NCBI GenBank assembly: GCA_964420395.1
Contig: CAYQTJ010000001.1
Location: 21,872 to 85,871, forward strand
Origin: CAVSZB01 sp964420395
GTDB taxonomy: Bacteria > Krumholzibacteriota > Krumholzibacteriia > LZORAL124-64-63
DNA: 64,000 nt
Direction of reading: 5' to 3'
The notes under the pieces were generated by a model. It made no database searches, was not told the DNA's origin, and saw only the letters and a program-made list of their open reading frames with translations. The first letter of the stretch is position 1. Each line of letters opens with the position of its first letter. Made by a program: the position numbers and the translations under genes. Positions 18,793 to 26,364 of the stretch are shown piece by piece.

Positions 18793-18827
18793 GGCGGCCG
18801 GGGGCGTCACCCCGGCCGCCCTCTTGT
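18793..18827 (+). terminator. Rho-independent terminator after the RND operon
   Basis: A perfect 11-bp stem (GGCGGCCGGGG at 18793-18803 with its complement at 18810-18820) closes on a 6-base loop and is followed by CTCTTGT, a modest T-rich tail. It lies 28 bases after the pump stop codon. Confidence 0.7.
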
Positions 18828-18931
18828 AATCCGGGCCGAAAACCGGCATGCTCCCCACCCGACCGCGGGTCGCGCCGCGGGCCGGCGGACGCGCCGGCAG
18901 GGGGAACCGACAGCCGGGGGGACGGTCGATC

Positions 18932-19627
18932 ATGGGCAGCCGCGCGCGCAGCCTCTTCGTTCTCATCCTGCTCGCCGCGGGGCTGGGGGGGCCGGCCGCG
19001 GCGGTCGCCGGGGCGGAAGCGCCGCCGGCCGCCGGGCCGGGCGATGCGGCGCCGCCGGCCCGGATCGCGCTGCCGGCTCCGCGCACGACCGGCGGCATGC
19101 CGCTGCTCGACGCCCTGCGCCTGCGTCATTCGGAGCGGGATTTCGGCGACCGCATGCTGCCGCCCCAGCTCCTGTCCGACCTGCTCTGGGCCGCCTGCGG
19201 GATCAACCGGGCCGGAGTCGGCAAGCGCACCGCCCCGACCGCGCGCAACTGGCAGGAGATCGACCTCTACGTGGCCCTGCCGGGCGGCGTCTACCGGTAC
19301 GACGCCGTGGCGCACGCCCTCGAGCCGGTGGCGGGGGGCGACCTGCGCGGCGTGACCGGCACGCAGCCGTACGTGGCCGTGGCGCCGGTGAACCTGGTCT
19401 ACGTGGCGGAGACCGCCCGCATGGAGGGGGCGAAGCCGGAGCAGTTTGAGGCCTACGCGGCCGCGGACGCGGCCTTCATCGCCCAGAACGTCTACCTGTT
19501 CTGCGCCTCCGAGGGGCTCGCCACCGTGGTGCGCGCCTCGATCGACCGGCCGGCCCTGGCGCTGGCCTTCGGCCTGCGGTCCGGCCAGCGCGTCGCGCTG
19601 GCGCAGACCGTCGGCTATCCGAGATAG
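18932..19627 (+). CDS. SagB/ThcOx-type nitroreductase, exported
   Basis: A 231-aa FMN-dependent nitroreductase-fold protein. ATG 18932 is chosen because a signal peptide follows directly (SLFVLILLAAGLGGPAAAVAGA) and a G-rich ribosome site precedes it; the longer frame upstream is basic and lacks support. The family pattern is clear: PLLDALRLRHSERDFGDRMLP (FMN phosphate-binding arginines), then SDLLWAACGINRAGVGKRTAPTARN, AFIAQNVYLFCASEGLATV and a C-terminal VGYPR. SagB-type homologues oxidise azolines in peptide natural products, but no cyclodehydratase is nearby and many periplasmic members have unknown substrates. A stand-alone redox role is more likely. Confidence 0.83.
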   Translation: MGSRARSLFVLILLAAGLGGPAAAVAGAEAPPAAGPGDAAPPARIALPAPRTTGGMPLLDALRLRHSERDFGDRMLPPQLLSDLLWAACGINRAGVGKRTAPTARNWQEIDLYVALPGGVYRYDAVAHALEPVAGGDLRGVTGTQPYVAVAPVNLVYVAETARMEGAKPEQFEAYAAADAAFIAQNVYLFCASEGLATVVRASIDRPALALAFGLRSGQRVALAQTVGYPR

Positions 19628-19642
19628 GGCGGGCGCGGCGGG

Positions 19643-20275
19643 ATGACGCAGCGCAAGGCACCCGCCGGGCCGGCGGCCCCCCCGACGCCGGGACGCTGCG
19701 CCTGGGCGCGCAACGAGCGCCTCGCCGCCTACCACGACGCCGAGTGGGGCGTGCCGCTGCGCGACGAGCGGGCGCTGTTCGAGTTCCTGGTGCTCGAGGG
19801 GGCGCAGGCCGGCCTCAGCTGGGACCTCGTGCTGTCCCGGCGCGCCGCCTACCGCGAGGCGTTCGACGGCTTCGACCCGGCGCGCGTGGCGCGTTACACG
19901 GAGCGCCGCGTGGAGTCGCTGCTCGGGAACCCGGGCCTGATCCGCAACCGGCTCAAGATCGCCTCCGCGGTCACGAACGCGCGCGCGTTCCTGCGGGTGC
20001 AGGACGAATTCGGCGGGTTCGCCGCGTACCAGTGGGCATTCGTGGGCGGCGTCCCGCGCCAGAACGCCTGGCGCGCGCTCGCCGAGATCCCCGCGCGCAC
20101 CGCCGAGTCCGACGCCCTGAGCCGCGACCTGATCCGGCGCGGCTTCAAGTTCGTCGGCTCGACCATCGTCTACGCGCACATGCAGGCGGTCGGCATGGTG
20201 AACGACCACACCGTGGATTGTCGCCGCCACGCCGAGCTCGGCGGCCGCGCGCCGTCGCGGCGACGGGGAGGCTGA
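19643..20275 (+). CDS. tag: DNA-3-methyladenine glycosylase I (Tag)
   Basis: It excises 3-methyladenine from alkylated DNA as the first step of base-excision repair. It has 210 aa. The family signature CAWARNERLAAYHDAEWGVP opens the core, LEGAQAGLSWDLVL carries the helix-hairpin-helix region, and RGFKFVGSTIVYAHMQAVGM-NDH closes it. The zinc site is conserved: Cys19, His31, His189 and Cys193, matching Cys4, His17, His175 and Cys179 of E. coli Tag. A Pro/Ala-rich 18-residue N-terminal extension and an Arg-rich tail are additions. It lies 15 bases after the nitroreductase and 1 base before the membrane/NTPase fusion gene, consistent with one transcript. Confidence 0.95.
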   Translation: MTQRKAPAGPAAPPTPGRCAWARNERLAAYHDAEWGVPLRDERALFEFLVLEGAQAGLSWDLVLSRRAAYREAFDGFDPARVARYTERRVESLLGNPGLIRNRLKIASAVTNARAFLRVQDEFGGFAAYQWAFVGGVPRQNAWRALAEIPARTAESDALSRDLIRRGFKFVGSTIVYAHMQAVGMVNDHTVDCRRHAELGGRAPSRRRGG

Positions 20276-20276
20276 G

Positions 20277-21992
20277 GTGGCGCCGTCGCGGGAGGCGCGG
20301 CCGCTGCCGGCGGTCTGGTTGCGGGCGGCCGTGCTCGGCAGCATCTGGGCGGCGGTCGAGATCGTCCTGGGCAGCTTCCTGCACAACGTGCGCTTTCCCC
20401 TGACAGGCGCGGCGCTCTCCGCGATCGGGGTCTGCCTCTGCGTCTCGGGCAGCCGGCTCTGGCCCGATCGGGGGCTGATCTGGCGCGCCGGCGTGGTCTG
20501 CGCCCTGCTCAAGTCGCTCTCGCCCAGCGCGGTGATCTTCGGCCCGATGATCGCGATCGCGGCGGAGGGCTTCCTGCTCGAGGCGGGGGTGCGGCTGCTG
20601 GGCCGCAACGCCGTCGGGTGGCTGGTGGGCGGCGCCCTGGCCACGCTCGAGCCGCTGGCGCACAAGGCGGCCGGCCTGCTGGTCACCTACGGGCCGGATG
20701 CCGGGCGGCTCTACGTGGCGCTCTGCGCCTTCGCCGCCCGCGTGCTGCGGGTGGAGGCGCTCGGGCCGGGGAACCTCCTGGCGGCGCTGGCGGGGCTGAG
20801 TGCCCTGGCCGGCCTGCTGGCGGCGTGGCTCGGCATGGCGGTGGGACGGAGCGCCGCCGCGACCCCGGCCGCGGCGCTGCCGGCGGCGTCCGGCGCCGCG
20901 CGCGATCCGTTCGCCGCGACCGGGCAGCGCTACGCCCCGTTCCTGCTGGCGGTCCACGCCGCGGCGCTGGCGGGGGGGGTGGCGGCGCTGGCGCGCCTGC
21001 CGCTGGCGGTGTCGGCCGGCGCGATCCTCGTCTACCTCGGGCTCGCCCTCGCGCGCTACCCGCGCCTGCGCGCGCGGCTGGCGCGCCCGCGGCTCTGGGT
21101 GGAGATCGTGGCGGTGTCGCTGCTGGCGGGGCTGGTGCTGGGCCGGCTGTCGGGCAGGGGCGGGGCGGCGGGGCTCGTGACCGGCACGACCATGGCGCTG
21201 CGCGCGATGCTGGTCGTGACCGCCTTCGCCGCGGTGGGGATCGAACTGCGCAACCCGGCGGTCCTGCGGCGCTGCCTGGGCGGGCCGCTGGGGCGCCTGC
21301 CGGAGGCGCTCGGCATCGCCTTCGAGGCGCTGCCGGTGATGACCGCCCTGCTCGGCGACCAGCGGCGCCTGTTGCGCCACCCCGTGCAGGTGCTCGGCGG
21401 GGTGCTGGCCGGGGGGGCCGCCTGGCTGGAGCGGATGGCGGTCGCTCCCGGGCGGGGCGCCGCGGTGGTGGTCCTGACCGGGGACCGCGGCGCGGGCAAG
21501 ACCACGCTGCTGCTCGGCCTGGCCGACCGCCTGCGCGCCGCGGGGCTGTCGGTGGGGGGGATCGCCGCCCCGGTCGTCCTCGCCGACGGGGGCCGCGCCG
21601 GCTACGACGTCGTCGCCCTGGCCACCGGCGCCCGGGCGCCGCTCTGCCGGACGGAGGGTGACGCGGCGGAACCGGCCGTCGGGCCGTTCCGGTTCCGCGC
21701 CGAGGGGCTCGCGCTGGGGCTCGCGGCGCTGGCGGCGGCGGACCGCTGCGACGTCGTCCTGGTCGACGAGATCGGCCCGCTGGAGCTGCGGGGGGAGGGG
21801 TGGGCGCAGGCGCTGCCGCCGCTCCTGGCGCGCGACGGCGCCGTGGTCGTGCTGGCGGTGCGCCCCGCCCTGGCCGGACCGGTGACGTCCCGCTGGGACC
21901 TGCGTCCCCGCCTGACCTGGCGGGCCGGCGCCCTGACGCCGGAGGCGGCGACCGCGGCGCTGCGCGCCCTGCGCGCGGAGGGGACGACATGA
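20277..21992 (+). CDS. Multi-pass membrane protein fused to a THEP1-type nucleoside-triphosphatase
   Basis: A 571-aa protein with two parts. Residues about 15-385 are hydrophobic with many predicted helices. The first block (AAVEIVLGSFLHNVRFPLTG, then VCALLKSLSPSAVIFGPMIA) resembles ECF-transporter substrate-binding components, and the later block (TTMALRAMLVVTAFAAVGIE) resembles an ECF T-component; both likenesses are tentative. Residues about 396-571 are a P-loop NTPase of the THEP1/DUF265 class: Walker A G402-DRGAGKTT, the GGIAAPVV segment that follows it, and Walker B DVVLVDEIGPLEL (492-504). It starts at GTG 20277 behind GGGGAGG and overlaps the next gene (ATGA). If the reading is right, it is a single-chain ABC-like importer using a THEP1 motor; otherwise a membrane-tethered NTPase. 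Confidence 0.75.
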   Translation: MAPSREARPLPAVWLRAAVLGSIWAAVEIVLGSFLHNVRFPLTGAALSAIGVCLCVSGSRLWPDRGLIWRAGVVCALLKSLSPSAVIFGPMIAIAAEGFLLEAGVRLLGRNAVGWLVGGALATLEPLAHKAAGLLVTYGPDAGRLYVALCAFAARVLRVEALGPGNLLAALAGLSALAGLLAAWLGMAVGRSAAATPAAALPAASGAARDPFAATGQRYAPFLLAVHAAALAGGVAALARLPLAVSAGAILVYLGLALARYPRLRARLARPRLWVEIVAVSLLAGLVLGRLSGRGGAAGLVTGTTMALRAMLVVTAFAAVGIELRNPAVLRRCLGGPLGRLPEALGIAFEALPVMTALLGDQRRLLRHPVQVLGGVLAGGAAWLERMAVAPGRGAAVVVLTGDRGAGKTTLLLGLADRLRAAGLSVGGIAAPVVLADGGRAGYDVVALATGARAPLCRTEGDAAEPAVGPFRFRAEGLALGLAALAAADRCDVVLVDEIGPLELRGEGWAQALPPLLARDGAVVVLAVRPALAGPVTSRWDLRPRLTWRAGALTPEAATAALRALRAEGTT

Positions 21993-22462
21993 GCGCGGCG
22001 GCGATCGTCGTGGGGTTGATTTCGGACACGCACGGGCTGCTGCGCCCCGAGGCGGTGGCGGCGCTCGCCGGCAGCGACCTGATCGTGCACGCCGGCGACA
22101 TCGTCGGCGCGCACGTGCTCGACGAGCTGCGCCGGCTCGCCCCGCTCCACGCCGTCCGCGGCAACTGCGACGGCGCGTGGGCCCGGGCGCTGCCGGAGGA
22201 GGAGACGATCGCCGTCGGCGGGCTGCTGCTCCACGTGCGCCACGATCTCGCCCGGCTCGCGCTGAACCCGGTCGCGGCCGGGGTGGCGGTGGTCGTCAGC
22301 GGACACACCCACCGGCCCGAGGTGGCGCGCCGCGGCGGCGTGCTCTACGTCAACCCGGGTGGCGCCGGCCCGCGCCGCTTCGCCCTGCCGGCGACCGTGG
22401 CGAGCCTGAGCATCGCCGACGGCGCGGCGGAGGCCCGGATCGTGAAGCTGGCGGGGGGCTGA
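21989..22462 (+). CDS. YfcE/MJ0936-type metallophosphoesterase
   Basis: A 157-aa calcineurin-like phosphodiesterase, cytoplasmic. All metal-ligand motifs are visible in order: SDTHG (D-x-H), VHAGDIVG (GD), RGNCDGA (GNCD), HDLARL (the H of block IV is in 'VRHD') and SGHTHRPE (GHTH). Length and motif order match YfcE, which hydrolyses phosphodiesters with two divalent metals. Natural substrate is not known for the family. It is the last gene of the tag operon and overlaps the THEP1 fusion, so it could act on a product or cofactor of that protein, but this is only positional. Confidence 0.9.
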   Translation: MSAAAIVVGLISDTHGLLRPEAVAALAGSDLIVHAGDIVGAHVLDELRRLAPLHAVRGNCDGAWARALPEEETIAVGGLLLHVRHDLARLALNPVAAGVAVVVSGHTHRPEVARRGGVLYVNPGGAGPRRFALPATVASLSIADGAAEARIVKLAGG

Positions 22463-22646
22463 GGCGGCCGCGCCGGCGCCGGCCGCCGCGGCGGGCCGTC
22501 ATCCGGTCCGCGGGACGGGAAGGGCCCCGCCAGCACCAGCCCAGGCTCGCCCAACCCAGGTCAGCACCGACAGGGCCCCCTTCAGCGCGTCCTCGACGCC
22601 CGGGGGATCATACGTCAGGCACAGTCTCACCAGATGATGCTACGGC

Positions 22647-22653
22647 AAAAAAA
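22647..22653 (-). terminator. Candidate terminator T-run after the WYL regulator gene
   Basis: Read on the minus strand, a run of seven T lies 13 bases after the regulator's stop and follows a GC-rich stretch that could fold into a weak 4-5-bp stem. It is the only homopolymer of its kind in the convergent gap 22463-22666. On the plus strand, GGCGGCC...GGCCGCC just after the phosphoesterase stop may serve the other direction. Confidence 0.35.
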
Positions 22654-22666
22654 TCCGGCCCCCGCC

Positions 22667-23647
22667 TCAGGCCCCGTACTGGCCGCCGGCGAGGCGCAGT
22701 TCGCGGGCCACCGCCTCCCGCAGCGGCGCCGGCGCGACGACCTCGACCGCGGCGCCGTGGCGCAGCACCTCCATGATCAGCTCCGTGGGATTCGTGAAGG
22801 GGAACCGCAACTCGTAGCGGCCGTCGGCGAGGGTGGCGCCGGACTGCTGCGGGTGCCACGCCTCGTCCCGGACCCAGCGCGCGCGCTCGGCGCTGAAGCG
22901 GAGCACCGCGGTGCGCTCGCGCCCGGTCCGGCCGGTCGCGGGGAAGATGCCGAACCCGGCGCCGAGCATCGCCTCGATCTCCGGCGCCGGTACGCTGCGC
23001 GCACGGCCCGGCAGCAGCTCCGCGCGCCGGATGCGGTCGCAGGCGAAGACCCGCGACTCGCGCGACTGGCGGCACCAGGCGAGCAGGTACCAGTTGTCGC
23101 GGTGGAACAGCAGGCGCAGCGGGTCGATCTCGCGCTCCGTCACCCGGTCGTTGTAGCGCGCGTGATAGGCGATGCGGAGCCGGCGCCGCTTCATGACCGC
23201 CTCGGCGACCCGCCGGAACACGCCGGGCGAGCCGGCCCGCGCGCCCATCGGCTGCAGCGCCACGCGTCCGGCGACCTGCCTGGGATCGTAACCGTGGTTC
23301 GCCAGAAGTTCCTGCAGGCGCTTGCGGATCGACTCCAGCCCGAAGGCGAGGATCCCCTCCTGCAGACCGTCGAGGATCTCGGAGGCGGCCAGCAGCCCCC
23401 ACAGCTCCCCCTCGCTCAGCCAGAAGCCGGGCAGTTCGAAGCGCCCCGCGGTCTGGTCATAGGCGTAGCCGGCGGGCGGCCCCCGCCGGTACAGGAGCGG
23501 CGCCTCGAGGAAGTCGCGCAGGTACTGGAGGTCGCGCATCAGCGTGGCGCGCGACACTTCGAGTTCCTCCTGCAGGCGCCGCGCCGGCACCGGCCGCCCC
23601 CGTGACAGCTGCCGGTGGATCTTGTAGAGACGTTCGAGCCGGTCCAT
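22667..23647 (-). CDS. HTH-WYL domain transcriptional regulator
   Basis: A 326-aa DeoR-like/WYL regulator. It starts at ATG 23647 behind GGAGGGGAG. Residues 1-60 form a winged helix (MDRLERLYKIHRQLSRGRPV, then LEVSRATLMRDLQYLRDF). A linker helix bundle follows, then the WYL domain (DPLRLLFHRDNWYLLAWC ... RVFACDRIRRAELL) and the WCX C-terminal extension, where FPFTNPTELIMEVLRHG is typical. WYL domains bind small ligands or nucleic acid and tune the HTH. It directly follows the NupC nucleoside transporter gene (20-base gap), so it may sense nucleosides or nucleotides, but this is inferred from position only. Confidence 0.9.
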   Translation of the reverse strand: MDRLERLYKIHRQLSRGRPVPARRLQEELEVSRATLMRDLQYLRDFLEAPLLYRRGPPAGYAYDQTAGRFELPGFWLSEGELWGLLAASEILDGLQEGILAFGLESIRKRLQELLANHGYDPRQVAGRVALQPMGARAGSPGVFRRVAEAVMKRRRLRIAYHARYNDRVTEREIDPLRLLFHRDNWYLLAWCRQSRESRVFACDRIRRAELLPGRARSVPAPEIEAMLGAGFGIFPATGRTGRERTAVLRFSAERARWVRDEAWHPQQSGATLADGRYELRFPFTNPTELIMEVLRHGAAVEVVAPAPLREAVARELRLAGGQYGA

Positions 23648-23667
23648 GCCGCTCCCCTCCGCGCAGG

Positions 23668-24960
23668 CTACCTCGTCAGAATCCCCGCGATGGTGGCCGT
23701 CATCCAGGAGGCCAGTTCGCCGGCGAACATCGCCCTCAGGCCGAGCCTGGCCACGTCGGAGCGCCGCTCGGGCGCGATCGAGCCGATGCCGCCGATCTGG
23801 ATCGCGATGCTGCTGAAGTTGGCGAAGCCGCAGAGGGCGTAGGTCCCGATCACCACGCTGCGGGGGCTCAGGGTGCCGTCGCCGGCGGCCCGCGTCAGGT
23901 CGAGGTAGGCCACGAACTCGTTGAGGGCCACCTTCGTGCCGAGCAGGTTGCCGAAGGCGCTGGCCTCCCCCCACGGCACCCCCATCGCCCAGGCGAACGG
24001 CGCGAAGACGATGCCGAAGATCTGCTGCAGCGAGGTGTGCAGCCAGCCGAGCCCGTAGTTCATCATCGCCACGAGGGCGATGAACGCCAGCAGCATGGCC
24101 GAGACGTTGGCGGCCAGCCGCAGGCCGACGCCGGCGCCGCCGGCGGCCGCGTCGATCACGTTGGCGTACTCGCGCGGGATGTCCAGGCGCGCGCCGCCCG
24201 CCGTGCGCGGGCGCTCCTTCTCGGGGTACATCACCTTCGCCATGACCAGCGCCGCCGGCGCCGACATCACGCTCGCCGCCAGCAGGTGGCCCGGATCGAC
24301 GCCGAAGCGCACGTAGGCCACCATCACCCCGCCGGCGATGGTGGCGAAGCCGCCCACCATGACCGCCATCAGCTCGGACATCGTCATCGTGGCGACGTAG
24401 GGCCGGATCACCATCGGCGCCTCGGTCTGGCCCACGAAGATGTTCGCCGCGCAGGAGAGCGATTCGGCGCCGCTCGTGCCCATGGAGCGCCGCATCACCC
24501 AGGCCACCCCGCCGATCAGGCGCTGCATGATGCCGAGGTGGTAGAGGACCGCCATCAGGCTGGAGAAGAAGATGATCGTCGGCAGGACGTGGATCACGAA
24601 GACGGTGCCGAGCGGGATGAGCTGGCCGGAGACCGAGTCGGTCGCCTGCCAGTAGCCGGGGCCCATCGGCCCGGAGCCGATGTGCTGCACCAGATCGGGC
24701 CCGGTGCGGAAGAGATTGCCCCAGAGGAAGGCGCTGCCGGCGTCCGTGAAGCCGAGGATCCGGTTGATGGCGGTGCGCATCCCGTCGAAAACCGCGCGCC
24801 CCCAGGGGGTGCGCAGCAGGATCAGCGCGAACGCGAACTGCAGGCCCAGGCCCCAGAGGGCGACGCGCCAGGGGAACCGGCGGCGGTCGTTGCTGAGCAG
24901 CCAGGCGACGCCGACCAGGACCACCACCCCGAACAGGGAAACGACGTTGTTGACGGTCAT
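23668..24960 (-). CDS. nupC: Concentrative nucleoside transporter (NupC/CNT family)
   Basis: An inner-membrane ion-coupled importer of nucleosides. It has 430 aa from ATG 24960 (GGAGG six bases upstream), matching the CNT family in length. The three family blocks are seen: the N-terminal region (FALILLRTPWGRAVFDGM), the gate/core domain (VLPTIIFFSSLMAVLYHLGI, then MGTSGAESLSCAANIFVGQTEAP), and the C-terminal core (LGTKVALNEFVAYLDL, then FANFSSIAIQIGGIG). The sequence GTSGAESL-NIFVGQTEAP carries nucleoside- and ion-binding residues. It is divergent from udk-hpt-guaB and precedes the WYL regulator, so the locus combines nucleoside import with salvage. Confidence 0.95.
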   Translation of the reverse strand: MTVNNVVSLFGVVVLVGVAWLLSNDRRRFPWRVALWGLGLQFAFALILLRTPWGRAVFDGMRTAINRILGFTDAGSAFLWGNLFRTGPDLVQHIGSGPMGPGYWQATDSVSGQLIPLGTVFVIHVLPTIIFFSSLMAVLYHLGIMQRLIGGVAWVMRRSMGTSGAESLSCAANIFVGQTEAPMVIRPYVATMTMSELMAVMVGGFATIAGGVMVAYVRFGVDPGHLLAASVMSAPAALVMAKVMYPEKERPRTAGGARLDIPREYANVIDAAAGGAGVGLRLAANVSAMLLAFIALVAMMNYGLGWLHTSLQQIFGIVFAPFAWAMGVPWGEASAFGNLLGTKVALNEFVAYLDLTRAAGDGTLSPRSVVIGTYALCGFANFSSIAIQIGGIGSIAPERRSDVARLGLRAMFAGELASWMTATIAGILTR

Positions 24961-25057
24961 GGAGCCTCCGCGGCGGAGTTCGGGAAAACGTCCGGGCGGG
25001 GCGGACCGGTCCGGGAAGCCCCGCCACGGCCCGCATCCTAGCCTGTCCGCGGCCCGA

Positions 25058-25086
25058 TTGACAGGCCCGAGAGGACCGGGTATCTT
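25058..25086 (+). promoter_or_regulatory. Strong sigma70-like promoter for udk, predicting a leaderless mRNA
   Basis: TTGACA (25058-25063), a 17-base spacer and TATCTT (25081-25086) form the best promoter match in the window. The start codon of udk is at 25094, only 7 bases after the -10 box, so transcription should begin at or beside the A of ATG. No ribosome site lies between. The same -10 sequence, TATCTT, is used in the folE promoter. Confidence 0.65.
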
Positions 25087-25093
25087 CGCCGCC

Positions 25094-25774
25094 ATGGATG
25101 TCAACAATGGCGCCCATCTGCCGCCGGTCATCATCGGGATCGCCGGCGGCTCGGGCTCGGGCAAGACCACGGTCGCCCACCGGGTGCGCGAAGCCGCGCC
25201 CGGAAAGACCGTGCTGATCATCCATCACGACTCCTACTACCACGATAATTCCCGCCTGCCGCTCGAAGAGCGCGCCCGCATCAACTACGACCACCCGGCC
25301 GCTTTCGAGACGTCGCTGCTGGTGGCGCACCTGCAGGCGATCAAGCGCGGCGAGCCGGTCGAGGTGCCGACCTACGACTACGCGCTGCACTCGCGCCGGG
25401 TCGACACCGTCCGCCTCGAGCCCGCCGACATCGTCTTCGTCGAGGGGATCCTGGTGCTCGAGGACGAGCGGCTGCGCGACATGATGGACATCCGGCTCTA
25501 CGTGGACGTCGACGCGGACGAACGCTTCATCCGGCGGCTCGGCCGCGACACCATCGAGCGCGGCCGCACCGTGCAGTCGGTCATCGAGCAGTATTTGGGG
25601 GTGGTGCGTCCGATGCACCTGCAGTTCGTGGAGCCGTCGAAGCGCTACGCCCACATCATCATACCCGAGGGGGGCCACAACACCGTGGCCATCGACCTGA
25701 TCGCGGTGAAGATCGCCGACATCATCCGCGAGCGCACGCGCCTGCGCGCGCCGCAGTCCGGAGGCCGGCCGTGA
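25094..25774 (+). CDS. udk: Uridine kinase
   Basis: It phosphorylates uridine and cytidine to UMP and CMP using ATP or GTP in pyrimidine salvage. It has 226 aa. The P-loop G18-GSGSGKTT, the DSYYHD nucleoside-binding loop, the YDHPAAFETSLL segment and the LID/Walker-like VFVEGILVL are all as in Udk, and RLGRDTIERGRTVQSVIEQY is the family LID motif. ATG 25094 is the first codon matching homologues. It has no ribosome site and lies directly after the promoter, so it may be translated from a leaderless transcript. Its stop overlaps the hpt start (GTGA). Confidence 0.95.
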   Translation: MDVNNGAHLPPVIIGIAGGSGSGKTTVAHRVREAAPGKTVLIIHHDSYYHDNSRLPLEERARINYDHPAAFETSLLVAHLQAIKRGEPVEVPTYDYALHSRRVDTVRLEPADIVFVEGILVLEDERLRDMMDIRLYVDVDADERFIRRLGRDTIERGRTVQSVIEQYLGVVRPMHLQFVEPSKRYAHIIIPEGGHNTVAIDLIAVKIADIIRERTRLRAPQSGGRP

Positions 25775-26325
25775 CCTGGGACGACGACGACCTGCTGCGC
25801 AAGCATCCGCAGCTCGAGCGGATCCTCATCCGCTCGGACGAGATCCACAAGCGCGTGCGCCAGCTCGGCAACGAGATCAGCCGGGACTACGCCGACGACG
25901 TGCCGGTGCTCGTGAGCATCCTCAAGGGGTCGTACGTCTTCCTGGCGGACCTCACCCGCTGCCTGACGATCCCCCACGAGGTGGACTTCATGGCCATCTC
26001 GAGCTACCACGGCGGCACGCAGAGCACCGGCGTGGTGAAGATCGAGAAGGACCTGAAGACGAACATCACCGGGCGCGACGTCCTCATCGTCGAGGACATC
26101 GTCGACACCGGGCTGACGATCAGCTACCTGCTCGACCTGCTGGGCACCCGCTCGCCGCGCAGCCTGCGCGTCTGCACCCTGCTCGACAAGACGCGCGCCC
26201 GGACGAAGGACGTGGCGGTCGCCTACAGCGGCTTCGAAATCCCCAGCGAGTTCGTCATCGGCTACGGCCTGGACTATGACGAGAAGTTCCGCAACCTGCC
26301 CTTCATCGGCGTCATGAGGGGTTGA
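25771..26325 (+). CDS. hpt: Hypoxanthine phosphoribosyltransferase
   Basis: It converts hypoxanthine (and guanine) plus PRPP to IMP or GMP. It has 184 aa with a GTG start overlapping udk. The PRPP-binding motif VLIVEDIVDTGLTISYLL is canonical, with the acidic pair E-D preceding the loop; the N-terminal pyrophosphate loop is LKGSYVF and the late motif VIGYGLDYDEKFRNLPFIG positions the purine. It sits between pyrimidine salvage (udk) and guaB, so IMP made here can pass directly to XMP. Confidence 0.95.
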   Translation: MTWDDDDLLRKHPQLERILIRSDEIHKRVRQLGNEISRDYADDVPVLVSILKGSYVFLADLTRCLTIPHEVDFMAISSYHGGTQSTGVVKIEKDLKTNITGRDVLIVEDIVDTGLTISYLLDLLGTRSPRSLRVCTLLDKTRARTKDVAVAYSGFEIPSEFVIGYGLDYDEKFRNLPFIGVMRG

Positions 26326-26364
26326 CCGCGGCGGCGTCCGCCGCCCAGCTCAGGGGGACGAGGC

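Noticed and set aside
15406..19098. 1230-codon minus-strand frame opposite the HAE1 pump
   Set aside because: His/Asp/Gln-rich antisense artefact; RND motifs are on the plus strand.
18932..19627. SagB-like nitroreductase, considered as part of an azol(in)e peptide cluster
   Set aside because: No cyclodehydratase, YcaO or precursor peptide in the surrounding genes, and it carries a signal peptide.
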